From: Devosia ureilytica
GTDB taxonomy: Bacteria > Pseudomonadota > Alphaproteobacteria > Rhizobiales > Devosiaceae
NCBI RefSeq assembly: GCF_024273195.1
Contig: NZ_JAMZCU010000001.1
Coordinates: forward strand, 519,652-583,651
Direction of reading: 5' to 3'
Length of the DNA: 64,000 bases
Part shown: in pieces, positions 1-10,300 of the stretch
How positions within the stretch are numbered: the stretch's first letter is position 1
Layout of the letters: each line of letters starts with the position of its first letter
Position numbers and translations under genes: made by a program
The notes under the pieces: model-generated
Database searches by the model: none
Told to the model about the DNA's origin: nothing
Seen by the model: only the letters and a program-made list of their open reading frames with translations

Positions 1-24
1 CCCCTCACCCGGCGCTGCGCACCG

Positions 25-47
25 ACCTCTCCCCCGAAGGGAGAGGT
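25..47. repeat. Dispersed intergenic hairpin repeat, copy 1
   Basis: Perfect 9-bp inverted repeat ACCTCTCCC / GGGAGAGGT with a 5-base loop, in the spacer downstream of sufD. A nearly identical stem, with the same flanking ccctcaccc and cggcg segments, lies between sufC and sufB. It belongs to a family of at least five purine/pyrimidine-biased hairpins in this window. No long T tract follows, so it is not an obvious intrinsic terminator, but it could act as an mRNA processing or stabilising element. Confidence 0.7.
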
Positions 48-63
48 GAAGAGGCTTTTTCGC

Positions 64-1275
64 TTACATTCCGCCCAGCAGCCAGCCGTCGACGACGCCT
101 TGCAGGGCTTCGTTGAGTTCGGCGTCCTCGACCGGATCGAGAAGTTCGGCGATGAAGCCGCGGACCAGCATGGTTTCGGCCTCGGCCTTGGGAATGCCGC
201 GGCTGAGGAGGTAGAACAAACTATCCTCATCGAGTTTGCCGCAGGTCGAGCCGTGACCGCAGACGACGTCGTCAGCGTAGATTTCCAGCTCCGGCTTGGA
301 GAGGATTTCGGCCTCGTCGGATAGCATCAGGCCCTGATGCATGAACTTGGCATCAGTTTTTTGGGCGTCGCGGGCGACCACCAGCTTGCCCTGTACCACG
401 GCCTTGGAGCGACCCCGGCTGATCGACTTGAACAGCGGCTGCGAAGAGGTGTGCGGCACCGCGTGCAGGGTTTCCATGGTGATGTCAGCGTGCTGGCCAT
501 CAGACACAAGGTTGAGCCCGGTCACGTCGGCATGGGCACCGGCGCCATCCATGCGCGGAAACACATTGGTGCGAGCCAGACCCGAGCCAAGGTGGATAAT
601 CAGGGTGCGTAGCTTGGCACCATCAGCAAGATGGTACTCATTGGTGGCGAAATGTGAAGTGGCGCGGGCGCTCAGGTCCAGAGTGATGTGGGTGAGCACA
701 GCATCCTTGCCGAGGGCGATATAGGTCGCGTGATTGCCAACGTGGGCGGCATCGGAGCCCGAGAAGGTTTCGATGATGGTGGCGGTTGCGCCATCGGCAA
801 GGAAAACCTTCAGGGCGTCAGCAACGTGGGCAGCCTCGCCCTCGATGCGCCGCTCAATCTGGATGACCGGATCGACAGAGCTCTCAAGGGTCAGGGTCAG
901 CGCCTCGCCGGACAGCGCATTGTTGACATGCACCAGAACATCGTCGCGCGTGGTCAGAACGCCGCCCTGCGTCCTGCCGACGATGATACCCGCCGGGGCC
1001 GTCGAGGCATTCTGGATGGCGCCGTTGGCGATCATCAGATTGTAGGCGCCCGGAATGCGCAGGGCCGGAGCGCTGGCTTCATTGGCGGCAGTCGCCAGCG
1101 GCGGGATGGTCCGCAGCAGGGTCTTGAGGTCAGTGTAGTGATAACTCTCGACGCGACGGGTCGGCAGGCCGGCAACGGTTATGCGCTCAGCGGCCTGATC
1201 GGCGCCGGCAGCCTTGAGCTGGGCAATGAGAGTGTCCTCGGCCGGACCGAGGCGGACTGGGAAATTGGCGCGCAT
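64..1275 (-). CDS. sufD: Fe-S cluster assembly protein SufD
   Basis: 403-residue scaffold partner of SufB in the cytoplasmic SufBCD complex, where [Fe-S] clusters are built from sulfur delivered by a cysteine desulfurase. The C-terminal half shows the usual SufB/SufD beta-helix features: the DGAGAHADVTG region, the VVQGKLVV strand, a metal/cluster-binding Cys-His segment (DVVCGHGSTCGKLDED) and the conserved GIPKAEAETMLVRGF helix. The start codon lies 3 bp after the sufC stop, so the two are probably translated together. It is the last visible gene of the desulfurase-sufB-sufC-sufD operon. Other suf genes such as sufS or sufA may continue beyond the left edge. Confidence 0.95.
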   Translation of the reverse strand: MRANFPVRLGPAEDTLIAQLKAAGADQAAERITVAGLPTRRVESYHYTDLKTLLRTIPPLATAANEASAPALRIPGAYNLMIANGAIQNASTAPAGIIVGRTQGGVLTTRDDVLVHVNNALSGEALTLTLESSVDPVIQIERRIEGEAAHVADALKVFLADGATATIIETFSGSDAAHVGNHATYIALGKDAVLTHITLDLSARATSHFATNEYHLADGAKLRTLIIHLGSGLARTNVFPRMDGAGAHADVTGLNLVSDGQHADITMETLHAVPHTSSQPLFKSISRGRSKAVVQGKLVVARDAQKTDAKFMHQGLMLSDEAEILSKPELEIYADDVVCGHGSTCGKLDEDSLFYLLSRGIPKAEAETMLVRGFIAELLDPVEDAELNEALQGVVDGWLLGGM

Positions 1276-1278
1276 GGA

Positions 1279-2040
1279 TCAGGCGGCCTCCCCACCGTAA
1301 TTGGCATAGCCTTCAGCTTCGAGCTTCAACGCCAGGTCCTTGTCGCCACTCTCGACGATGCGGCCATCGGAGAACACATGCACCACGTCGGGCACAATGT
1401 GATTCAGTAGGCGCTGATAGTGGGTGATCACCAGCATGGAGCGCTGGCCATCGCGCAGGGCGTTGACGCCCTTGGAGACAACCTGAAGCGCATCGATGTC
1501 CAGACCGGAATCCGTTTCATCCAGAACGGCCAGAGATGGCTTGAGCAGTGCCATCTGCATGATTTCAGCGCGCTTCTTTTCGCCACCGGAGAAACCGACA
1601 TTGAGTGGGCGCTTGAGCATATCGCTGTCGATATTGAGCTGGCTGCCAGCTTCCTTGACCAGGCGCATGAAATCGGGGGTCTTCAACTCTTCTTCGCCAC
1701 GCGCCTTGCGCTGGGCATTGAGGGCCGCCTTGAGGAAGGTCATGGTGGCGACGCCAGGAATTTCGATGGGATACTGGAAGGCGAGGAACAGACCAGCGGC
1801 GGCGCGTTCGTCGGGACCCAGTTCAAGAATGTTCTCGCCGTTGAGCAGGACTTCGCCTTCGGTGATTTCGTAATCTTCCTTACCGGCCAGGACATAGCTC
1901 AGCGTCGACTTGCCCGAACCATTGCGTCCCATGATTGCATGGACCTCGCCGGGCGGGATGATGAGATTGACACCCTTGAGGATTTCGCGGTCCTCGATGC
2001 GGGCATGGAGATTGCGGATTTCAAGAACGGGAGTGGTCAT
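1279..2040 (-). CDS. sufC: Fe-S assembly ATPase SufC
   Basis: 253-residue ABC-type ATPase that powers the SufBCD scaffold. The Walker A motif (GRNGSGKST), the ABC signature (SGGEKKR), the Walker B region (LAVLDETDSGLD) and an H-loop histidine (VITHYQ) are all present. I place the start at the ATG giving MTTPVLEIRN. An in-frame start 24 bp upstream would only add residues not seen in the family. The spacer to sufB carries a hairpin repeat that may tune the relative expression of sufB and sufC. Confidence 0.95.
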   Translation of the reverse strand: MTTPVLEIRNLHARIEDREILKGVNLIIPPGEVHAIMGRNGSGKSTLSYVLAGKEDYEITEGEVLLNGENILELGPDERAAAGLFLAFQYPIEIPGVATMTFLKAALNAQRKARGEEELKTPDFMRLVKEAGSQLNIDSDMLKRPLNVGFSGGEKKRAEIMQMALLKPSLAVLDETDSGLDIDALQVVSKGVNALRDGQRSMLVITHYQRLLNHIVPDVVHVFSDGRIVESGDKDLALKLEAEGYANYGGEAA

Positions 2041-2111
2041 TTTTAGCTCCGGTTCGGCTGCCATTCCGGCGCCGGTGATCTGAGTAAGGCTCCCTCACCC
2101 GCCCTTCGGCG

Positions 2112-2134
2112 ACCTCTCCCCCAGAGGGAGAGGT
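2112..2134. repeat. Dispersed intergenic hairpin repeat, copy 2
   Basis: Perfect ACCTCTCCC / GGGAGAGGT inverted repeat with loop CCAGA, inside the suf operon between sufB and sufC. The surrounding roughly 45 bp (ccctcaccc, ttcggcga) match copy 1 closely. Its intra-operon position argues against a strong terminator and for a role in mRNA processing or differential expression. Confidence 0.7.
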
Positions 2135-2158
2135 GGGAGCAAGTTGCGGTTTCGAGGA

Positions 2159-3688
2159 CTAGCCCACGCTGCCTTCGAGGCTGATCGAGATCAGCTTCTG
2201 GGTTTCGACCATGAATTCCATGGGCAGATGCTGCAGCACGTCGCGGACGAAGCCGTTCACGATCAGCGCCACGGCTTCCTCGTCGGAGAGGCCCCGCTGC
2301 TGGCAATAGAACATCTGGTCGTCGGAAATCTTGGACGTGGTGGCTTCATGCTCGAACACGGCCGTGCCATTGCGGCTCTCGATATAGGGAACCGTGTGGG
2401 CGCCGCACTTGTCGCCGATAAGCAGCGAGTCGCACTGGGTGAAATTGCGGGCGTTCTTGGCCTTGGCGTGGGCCGAGACCTGACCGCGGTAGGTATTGTC
2501 CGAGAAGCCGGCGGCAATACCTTTGGAGATGATGCGGCTGGACGTGTTCTTGCCCAGATGGATCATCTTGGTGCCGCTATCCACCTGCTGATAGCCGTTG
2601 GAAATGGCGATAGAGTAGAATTCGCCACGCGAACCGTCGCCGCGCAGAATGCAGCTGGGGTATTTCCAGGTGATGGCCGAGCCGGTTTCCACCTGGGTCC
2701 AGGAAATGTGCGAATTGACGCCGCGGCAATCGCCGCGCTTGGTGACGAAATTGTAGATACCGCCCTTGCCGTTCTTGTCGCCCGGATACCAGTTCTGGAC
2801 GGTAGAATACTTGATCTCGGCATTGTCGAGGGCAACCAGCTCCACCACGGCGGCGTGCAACTGGTGCTCGTCGCGCATCGGGGCGGTGCAGCCTTCGAGA
2901 TAGGAAACGTAACTGTCGTCGTCGGCGATGATCAGCGTGCGCTCGAACTGCCCGGTCTTCTTCTCGTTGATGCGGAAATAGGTCGACAGCTCCATCGGGC
3001 AGCGGACGCCCTTGGGGATATAAACGAAGGACCCATCCGTGAAGACGGCGCAATTGAGCGTGGCGTAGTAGTTGTCCGAAACCGGTACGACCGAGCCGAG
3101 ATATTTCTGAACCAGCTCAGGATATTCGCGGATCGCCTCGGAGATCGAGCAGAAGATAATGCCCTGCTTGGCCAACTCGGCGCGGAAGGTCGTCACGACC
3201 GAAACGGAATCGAAGACTGCGTCAACCGCGACATTGGCGCCAAAAGGGGTGCCAACGGATTCGGCAGCGCCTTCGACGCCAGCCAGGATCGCCTGTTCCT
3301 TGAGCGGAATGCCAAGCTTCTCATAGGTGCGGAGCAGTTCGGGATCGACCTCGTCAAGGCTCTTGGGGCCTTTGAAGGACTTTGGCGCCGCGTAGTAGCT
3401 GATGTTCTGGAAGTCGATCTTGGGATAGTGGACCTTGGCCCAATTGGGCTCGTCCATGGTCAGCCAGCGGCGGAAAGCCTCAAGACGCCATTCCAGCATC
3501 CATTCCGGTTCTTCCTTCTTGGCGGAGATGAAGCGGATGGTGTCTTCGCTTAGGCCCACGGCCGCAACGTCGGATTCAATGTCGGTTTCAAAGCCGTATT
3601 TGTACTTGTCGACGTCGAGGGCGAGCACCTGCTCAACGGTTTCCCGGTCGATTTCTTCCTTGAGGGTCGGAATATCGTAGTCCGCCAT
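2159..3688 (-). CDS. sufB: Fe-S cluster assembly protein SufB
   Basis: 509-residue core scaffold subunit on which nascent Fe-S clusters form. It shows the long SufB N-terminal region ([20 protein letters not shown]), the beta-helix repeats ([36 protein letters not shown]) and the conserved C-terminal segment with cluster-ligand candidates ([20 protein letters not shown]) and [18 protein letters not shown]. The length is typical. A good ribosome site (GAAGGAG) lies 8 bp before the ATG. It is second in the operon, after the group I cysteine desulfurase. Confidence 0.96.
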   Translation of the reverse strand: MADYDIPTLKEEIDRETVEQVLALDVDKYKYGFETDIESDVAAVGLSEDTIRFISAKKEEPEWMLEWRLEAFRRWLTMDEPNWAKVHYPKIDFQNISYYAAPKSFKGPKSLDEVDPELLRTYEKLGIPLKEQAILAGVEGAAESVGTPFGANVAVDAVFDSVSVVTTFRAELAKQGIIFCSISEAIREYPELVQKYLGSVVPVSDNYYATLNCAVFTDGSFVYIPKGVRCPMELSTYFRINEKKTGQFERTLIIADDDSYVSYLEGCTAPMRDEHQLHAAVVELVALDNAEIKYSTVQNWYPGDKNGKGGIYNFVTKRGDCRGVNSHISWTQVETGSAITWKYPSCILRGDGSRGEFYSIAISNGYQQVDSGTKMIHLGKNTSSRIISKGIAAGFSDNTYRGQVSAHAKAKNARNFTQCDSLLIGDKCGAHTVPYIESRNGTAVFEHEATTSKISDDQMFYCQQRGLSDEEAVALIVNGFVRDVLQHLPMEFMVETQKLISISLEGSVG

Positions 3689-3752
3689 ACGGCTTCTCCT
3701 TCAAAGTCCCTCGACGGTTCAAGGCCGTCGTGAACGAAAACTAGTCTGGCGG

Positions 3753-4898
3753 TCAGGCCGCTTTCCCTCCCCGCTTCTGGCGGGAAAGAAGTGTTTCAAA
3801 ACCGGCGAGGAACGCATCCACGTCGGTCGGGGTGGAATTCCAGCCAAAGCTGACACGCAAGGCGCAATTGGCCAGATCCCGGGGCACGCCCATGGCGGCC
3901 AACACATGGCTGGCGCCGACCTTGCCAGATGAGCAAGCCGAACCCGAAGAGACCGACAGGCCCATGAGGTCCAGCGCCATCATGGCCGTGGCATTGCCGA
4001 GGCCGGGCACGGCAAAATTGGTAACATTGCCGATACGCGAGGCGTGTTCGCCGAAAACGACAGTGCCGGGCGCGAGATGCTTCAAGCCGGCTTCGAGGGC
4101 GGCGGTCATGGCCGACATCGTCGCGTTGTCATAGTGAGTGGCGTCAGCTGCCGCGCCAAACGCTGCGATCAGGGCCGCCGATTCCGTGCCACCACGTCGG
4201 CCCTGCTCCTGGCCGCCGCCTGGGATCAGGCGAACAACGTCCGCATGCGCCTTGACCAGCAGGGCCCCAATGCCAGCAGGAGCGCCAATCTTGTGACCAC
4301 TCACTGCCATCATGTCGGGTGCCGAGGCGGCAAATTCCAGAGGGAGCTTGCCCAAAGCCTGGACCGCGTCGACGAACAGGGTGTGACGTGTCGGGCCAAC
4401 CAAGGCGTTGATCCGCTCGATTGGCTGGACGACGCCCGTTTCATTGTTGACCCAGTGGACAGCCACCAGCAGCGCGACATTCTCGTCGTCGGCGCGACGC
4501 AAAACAGCGGCGAGTTGATCGAGATCAATGCGACCGTCTGCGTCCAGACCGATTGTCCAGTGTGGCAGGCCCGTGGCCTCGGCCGCTTTGCCAACTGCGG
4601 CGTGCTCCCCCGCACTGAAGGCGACGGCGCCTGCTGCAAACGCCTTAGCGCCGCCCACAATGGCCTGGGTGATCGCCTCGGTAGCCGAGCCGGTGAAAAC
4701 CACCTGCTTGGGCTCGGCGCCGGCAAGCCGCGCAACCTGCTGGCGGCCGGTCTCGATGAGATTGCGCAGAGCGCGCCCATGGGCGTGAACGGAGGACGGA
4801 TTGCCGGTCAATTCAAGGCCGGCAAGCAGCGCCGCCCGCGCTTCAGGACGAAGCGGGGACGCTGCATTGTGATCGAGATAGACCGTCTCTCTCGTCAT
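3753..4898 (-). CDS. Cysteine desulfurase, group I (IscS/NifS-like), heading the suf operon
   Basis: 381-residue PLP enzyme that takes sulfur from L-cysteine as a protein persulfide for Fe-S assembly. The N-terminus YLDHNAASPLRPEA, the PLP lysine in SGHKIGAPAG and the catalytic cysteine in SSGSACSSGK are visible. The active-site loop is of the IscS/NifS (group I) kind, not the RSGHHC type of SufS. The start is placed at the ATG preceded by GGAAGG. A longer reading adds 25 residues without support. It is the first gene of the suf operon, and an ICE-like palindrome lies about 150 bp upstream. Confidence 0.92.
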   Translation of the reverse strand: MTRETVYLDHNAASPLRPEARAALLAGLELTGNPSSVHAHGRALRNLIETGRQQVARLAGAEPKQVVFTGSATEAITQAIVGGAKAFAAGAVAFSAGEHAAVGKAAEATGLPHWTIGLDADGRIDLDQLAAVLRRADDENVALLVAVHWVNNETGVVQPIERINALVGPTRHTLFVDAVQALGKLPLEFAASAPDMMAVSGHKIGAPAGIGALLVKAHADVVRLIPGGGQEQGRRGGTESAALIAAFGAAADATHYDNATMSAMTAALEAGLKHLAPGTVVFGEHASRIGNVTNFAVPGLGNATAMMALDLMGLSVSSGSACSSGKVGASHVLAAMGVPRDLANCALRVSFGWNSTPTDVDAFLAGFETLLSRQKRGGKAA

Positions 4899-5049
4899 TG
4901 CGCCTTCCGGGCCAACCGTGGCCAATATAGCTTCCATGCCTGCCGCAGGACGCTTCCGCGACCCCGCCACCAAACACTTCTTGAAATTTTACGCCCAACT
5001 TCATTACAAGGGGCGCTCCAATGGGCCGCATGACGGCCCAAAAACCGAG

Positions 5050-5066
5050 TTTCGAATAATTCTAAA
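5050..5066. promoter_or_regulatory. ICE/Irr-like iron-control box upstream of the suf operon
   Basis: The 17-mer TTTCGAATAATTCTAAA is an imperfect palindrome. It differs at one position from the TTTAGAA-NNN-TTCTAAA pattern known for the iron control element bound by Irr in Rhizobiales and related orders. It lies in the divergent spacer between the cysteine desulfurase (start 4898) and the alpha/beta hydrolase (start 5183). suf operons are known Irr targets in this order. Binding here is inferred from sequence only. Confidence 0.65.
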
Positions 5067-5182
5067 CTGGTGTTTCGGACCCATGTTTTAGGGAGCGGCC
5101 CACGCTTAGTCAAGCCGTGAGCGCCCTTTCCAGGCTGGCGGAACACCAAACGGACAGAGCCAGAAAAGGCCGGAACAATCAT

Positions 5183-5845
5183 ATGCCAGAAGTGATCTTC
5201 AATGGCCCGGAAGGGCGTCTGGAAGGCCGGTACCAGCCAGGCAAGGAGCCAAATGCTCCCATCGCCATCGTGCTGCACCCCCACCCGCAGTTTGGCGGGA
5301 CGATGAACAACCAGATCGTCTACAATCTCTTCTATATGTTCGCCGAGCGCGGCTTTTCCGTTCTACGCTTCAATTCGCGTGGCGTGGGGCGCAGCCAGGG
5401 GGTGTTCGACCACGGCATTGGTGAGCTTTCGGACGCCGCAGCGGCACTCGATTGGCTGCAGATCATCAACCGCGAGTCGCGCGGCTGCTGGATCGCCGGC
5501 TTCTCCTTTGGCGCCTGGATCGGCATGCAGCTGCTGATGCGCCGCCCCGAGGTGGAGGGCTTCATTTCGGTATCGCCGCCGGAAAATCTATACGACTTCT
5601 CGTTCCTGGCCCCCTGCCCGTCTTCGGGCCTGATCATCCATGGCGACAAGGACCGCGTCGCCCCGCCCACGTCGGTTCAGAAGCTGGTCGACAAGCTCAA
5701 GACCCAGAAGGGCATCACCATCGAGCAGCAGATCGTGGAAGGGGCCAACCACTTCTACGAGGGCAAGATCGATGAATTGACGAGCGCCTGTGCCGAGTAT
5801 CTCGACCGTCGCCGTCAGGAGATCGCGGACGGCGGCGGGCGCTAA
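5183..5845 (+). CDS. Alpha/beta hydrolase (COG2945-type)
   Basis: 220-residue predicted cytoplasmic serine hydrolase. The oxyanion segment HPHPQFGGTMNN, the nucleophile elbow GFSFGAW, an acidic-residue region HGDKDRVAPP and the histidine in GANHFYEGK form a normal triad order. The family is widespread and its substrate is unknown. The start is the ATG of MPEVIFNGPEG, because the upstream in-frame extension looks non-coding. It is divergent from the suf operon and shares its promoter region. tyrS follows on the same strand after a short gap. Confidence 0.85.
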   Translation: MPEVIFNGPEGRLEGRYQPGKEPNAPIAIVLHPHPQFGGTMNNQIVYNLFYMFAERGFSVLRFNSRGVGRSQGVFDHGIGELSDAAAALDWLQIINRESRGCWIAGFSFGAWIGMQLLMRRPEVEGFISVSPPENLYDFSFLAPCPSSGLIIHGDKDRVAPPTSVQKLVDKLKTQKGITIEQQIVEGANHFYEGKIDELTSACAEYLDRRRQEIADGGGR

Positions 5846-6006
5846 TCTGGGGCGCAAGAGGCGATCGTCCTCACCCACGGGACATTCCCGCCGGATGACC
5901 TCCGGCAAAAATAGAATGTGCCGTTCTTTACCGACGCCCACAAACAGGGGATCCCGCCATTGCGGGAATGACCCTGTGGGTCGGGCGACACCTGGATCGC
6001 ACTAAG

Positions 6007-7251
6007 ATGACCACTTTCAAATCCGACTTCCTGCGCACACTTTCGGAGCGCGGCTTCATCCACCAGACCTCCGATGACGCGGGGCTGGACAAGCTCTTCG
6101 CCACCGAGACGGTCACCGCCTATATCGGCTTTGACCCCACAGCCTCGTCGCTGCATGTGGGAAGCCTTATCCAGATCATGATGCTGCACTGGCTGGAGAA
6201 AACCGGCCATCGCGCTGTGGCCCTCATGGGTGGCGGCACCGGCATGGTGGGCGATCCCTCGTTCAAGGACGAGGCGCGCAAGTTGATGACCACGGACACC
6301 ATCCAGGCCAATATCGACGGCATCAAGCAGGTCTTCGCCAATTATCTGACTTTCGGCGATGGGCCGAAGGACAGCCTGATGCTTAACAACGCCGAGTGGC
6401 TGATGCCGCTCAACTACCTCGAATTCCTGCGCGACGTCGGCCAGCATTTCTCGGTCAACCGGATGCTGAGCTTTGACTCGGTCAAGCAACGGCTGGATCG
6501 CGAGCAATCGCTGAGCTTCCTCGAGTTCAACTACATGATCCTGCAGGCCTTCGATTTCGTAGAGTTGAACAAGCGCTATGGCGTGACGTTGCAGATGGGC
6601 GGTTCCGACCAGTGGGGCAATATCGTCAATGGTATTGACCTGGGCCACCGCATGGGGACGCCGCAGCTGTACGCACTGACCTCGCCGCTGCTGACCACGG
6701 CGTCGGGCGCCAAGATGGGCAAGTCGCTCAATGGCGCCATCTGGCTCAACGAGGACATGCTGTCCGCTTATGATTTCTGGCAGTATTGGCGCAACACCGA
6801 GGACGCCGACGTCGAGCGCTTCCTTAAACTCTACACGACGCTGCCGCTTGATGAGATCGCGCGCATCGTGGGCGATGATATCAATGAGGCCAAGAAGCGC
6901 CTGGCGACGGAAGTGACGGCGATGCTCCGTGGTCGCGAGGCTGCTGAAGGTGCCGCTGAAACGGCGCGGGCGACGTTCGAGACTGGCAGGCTGGATCTGT
7001 CCCTGCCGACCGCCGAGGTGACGCATGCCGAGCTGGCAGCGGGCATCGGGGTGCTCAATGCACTGGTTAAGGCGGGGCTTGCCGCATCCAATGGCGAGGC
7101 GCGCAGGCATGTGGCCTCCGGTGCGGTGCGGGTCAATGACGCCGTCATCGACGACGACAAGCTGAACCTTGGCGACAATGCCCTGCTGTCCGAAGGGGTG
7201 ATCAAGCTTTCAGTGGGCAAGAAGCGCCACGCGCTGATCAAGCCGGTCTGA
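6007..7251 (+). CDS. tyrS: Tyrosyl-tRNA synthetase
   Basis: 414-residue class I aminoacyl-tRNA synthetase that charges tRNA-Tyr. It has the Rossmann entry [15 protein letters not shown] (HIGH-like), the tyrosine-binding Q..GGSDQWGN region and a KMSKS-type loop (AKMGKS). A C-terminal S4 RNA-binding domain ([20 protein letters not shown]) is also present. The ATG giving [17 protein letters not shown] is the family-like start. The gene is followed by a strong Rho-independent terminator. Confidence 0.97.
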   Translation: MTTFKSDFLRTLSERGFIHQTSDDAGLDKLFATETVTAYIGFDPTASSLHVGSLIQIMMLHWLEKTGHRAVALMGGGTGMVGDPSFKDEARKLMTTDTIQANIDGIKQVFANYLTFGDGPKDSLMLNNAEWLMPLNYLEFLRDVGQHFSVNRMLSFDSVKQRLDREQSLSFLEFNYMILQAFDFVELNKRYGVTLQMGGSDQWGNIVNGIDLGHRMGTPQLYALTSPLLTTASGAKMGKSLNGAIWLNEDMLSAYDFWQYWRNTEDADVERFLKLYTTLPLDEIARIVGDDINEAKKRLATEVTAMLRGREAAEGAAETARATFETGRLDLSLPTAEVTHAELAAGIGVLNALVKAGLAASNGEARRHVASGAVRVNDAVIDDDKLNLGDNALLSEGVIKLSVGKKRHALIKPV

Positions 7252-7275
7252 TCAGCGATCGGAACCTGAGCATGA

Positions 7276-7302
7276 GGCATCGCCAAAGGCGGTGCCTTTT
7301 TT
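7276..7302 (+). terminator. Rho-independent terminator of tyrS
   Basis: A 9-bp stem GGCATCGCC / GGCGGTGCC (one G-U pair) with loop AAA is followed directly by TTTTTT. It lies 24 bp after the tyrS stop and abuts the stop of the convergent AsmA-like gene. Confidence 0.9.
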
Positions 7303-10300
7303 ATTGCGCGGGGGCCGGCGGCAGTTCGCGCGCGCGGAACTCGAACATTTCGCGGAAAATGCCGGGCGCCAGGAGCGACAGCGGATTGACCAGGAATTGT
7401 GGATTATCAAGCGGGCCACGCACCGCGAAAGTCACGCCGACCAAACCCTCGCCGTCGCGACCACCGAGCAGCGGCCCCAGGATCGGGAGTTGCTGAAAGA
7501 TATTGTTGAGACCGAACAGCGGCACATAGGTGCCGGTCAAGTCGTATTGGCGGCGGTCTGTGTAGATGAAGCCGCGCATGGTGCCACCGACAGTATCACC
7601 GGCCAGAACCGCATCCGTAACTTCGACGCGGTCACTGCGGCGGACGAAATCGACCTCGCCGGCGCGGAAGTCGAGGCGATTTCTGGAGGCAATGGCAGCG
7701 CGGGAATCAGTGTGATTGCCCAGGACCTGGACGACATTGCCTTCGTCCACGATGGCGAAATTGCGCAGCACCAGCCGACCGGCTTCAGCATCGATTGATC
7801 GGTCGGTTGTCATGACCAGGCTGCCCGCTCCGCCTGCCAGTTGCGAATAGATACCGAGCAGGCGCAACACGGTGCCGGCGTCGTTGAAGGCCATGGAGAG
7901 CGTCCGACCGTTCGGGGCCGGATTGGTGGTGATGGAAATGGCATTGCCTTCATCAAACTGCGCAGCAAGGGCCACGCGGGTGAGATTCATGCCACGTAGC
8001 GCCATGTCGAGATCGAGATTGAAGGCGGTGGTGGCATAGTAGCCAATGGCCCGGTCGAGCTCGATGTCGAGGGAAAGCGACTGGTCGAACTGGGTCGATT
8101 GGACGCCGCCGCTGCCCTGGGCGAGGCTGAAGAAACGGCTGAGCACCGGTTTCAAGTCCAGTTGCGCCCCGCGGACGCGGACGGCAAAACCGCCCTGGAT
8201 GGGGGTGAGATCGACGGTCGCGCTATCGCCCGGGCTCAGGGCGAAGTTGGTGAAGTTCGCTGCCACCAGGCCGTCAGTGGCGTGATAGTCGATCAGGCCA
8301 TTGAGACGGACATTGCCGAAGGAAAGCGCAATATCCTCGAGATGGGTCACATCCCCATCCGGCCGGATGATGGCGGTCAGCAGACCGGGCGTGCCAACAG
8401 GCTTGGAAATGCCGAGATCGCGAATTGTCAGTGCGGCGTCCTTGAGGTCCACAGTCATGTGGAGCGCGCCTTCCGCTAGCGGCTGCGCGACGAATTGCAC
8501 CTGCCCGCTGAGAAATTCGGAGGCGTCAAAGCCCATGTCTGCAAGGTCGGCGACGGCGATGGTGGATTGCAAGCGAAAAACCGGATCTGACCCCATGGCG
8601 CCTTCCACCGATATTTCGGCATCCATGCCATCGATGGTTGCGGTGCCGCCGAGCTGGTAGCCGTCCTGGGAGGCCGAGAAAGACAATTGCCCATCGCCAA
8701 TGCTGCGGCCCTGGATGGGTTCGGCACTGGCGAAATCCTCGACCTGGCCATTGACCACGTAATCGATGTCCATCTCCCGGCCCGTCGCTTCGTCGCCGAG
8801 GGCAATGGTGGCCACCAGACCCAGATCCACCGTTCCCTTGAGGCTTTGCAGATCGATGGGCAGGTTGGCGTTGGAAATGGCGTCGGGTTGCTGCTGCTCG
8901 ATAAGAGCGAGCAACGCCGGAATGGGGGCGTTGAGGTCGCCCGAGATTTCCACGATGCTTTCACCCGGCACCGAATTGTCCATGACGAGGGCAGGACTCG
9001 TGACCTGAATGGCACCACCATCGGTGTCCAGGGTCCCACCGCCGCCGGAAATCGAGACATTTTCGTCGTCGACCCGCAAACGAGTCTCGCCGGAAATGAC
9101 AATGGCCGACATCTCCGCGGTCGGCTTGATCGCCACGCCCTCCCCGACAATCTCGATCTGCATGCTGTTTTCAGGAATCGGCACGGCCTCATCGCCAATG
9201 GCCAGCGTGCCCACGGGAAACTGGAACCGCATGCGCGCGTCCTTGACCCGGCCTTCGGTGACATTGGCAACGAACCAGTCACGGCTTTCGCCACCCATGA
9301 TGTAAGGCCAGAGACGCTTGAAATCGTCGGCGGACACGCCCTGCCCGGCGATGGTCATGTCGAGGCCGATGCCGGTCTGGAGCAGGTCCATCCGGCCAGC
9401 CGTTTCAACGACGGCATCTCCCCGCCGCGCCGTCAGGCGGTCTATGCCGACGGCTCCATAGAGCGGGGTTGACCAGCCGGAGAACTCCACCGTGTCAAAC
9501 GGCGCCGCGGGAGCGTTCATGTCGTCGGGGTGAATGGCGACGTCGCGGGCGTTCAAAGACATGCCGATGGTAGGGCCATAGGTTGGGTCCAGGCCGAGTG
9601 CAAACACGCCTGCAACCTGGGCGCTGCTTTTCCCGATCCGCAGAGCCCCCTCAGCCAGTTGGAACTGGCCTAGCTTGGGCTGCCAGGTCACGTCCAGAAT
9701 TGAACTGGCGACCGGAAAATAATCATCGGCCAACCGCAGGTCGAGGCCGGTCAGGTCCAGCTTAAACGCGCCGCCAATGATCTTGCCTTCGTCGGGGGTG
9801 AAGGTCACGTCCACCGAGACGGCGCCCGCTCCACGCATTGCGGCAAGACTGTCGCGGTCGTCGATAAATGGCACGAAGGCAGAGAAATCGAGGTTGGTAA
9901 CATCGGCCTGGAGGCGGCGGGTGCCATCGGGATCGAGCGAGCGTTCAATGGAGCCCACAACAGTCTGTGCGCCGATGAGCGCACTGAATTCGCCGGTGAC
10001 CCGCTGCTCACCCGGCACGGGACCGATTTCGAGAGAGACCGCCTTGAACTGGCGAAACAGCCCATAGAGGGGATCGGCCATGTCGATGCGGCCATCCCGC
10101 ACGATCAGGCGTGAGAAACGTCCTTGTTCGGTCTGTTCAACCAGATCGGCAATGGCCAGCTCGCTGGCTTCCAGATTGTAGATCAACCAGTCATTGTCCG
10201 AGCGCATGGGCGGCGCCGTGCCGAGATCGAACGCAATGCCTTCAGACGAAATTGCGGCGGCAGGGAAGGCGTCTGCACCCTCCAGCACCCGGACTGTGGC

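Noticed and set aside
2144..3553. Long plus-strand frame antisense to sufB (and similar long antisense frames over sufD, prfB, AsmA-like and transporter genes)
   Set aside because: These are mirror frames produced by high GC at third codon positions. Their translations show no domains while the opposite strand encodes clear families.
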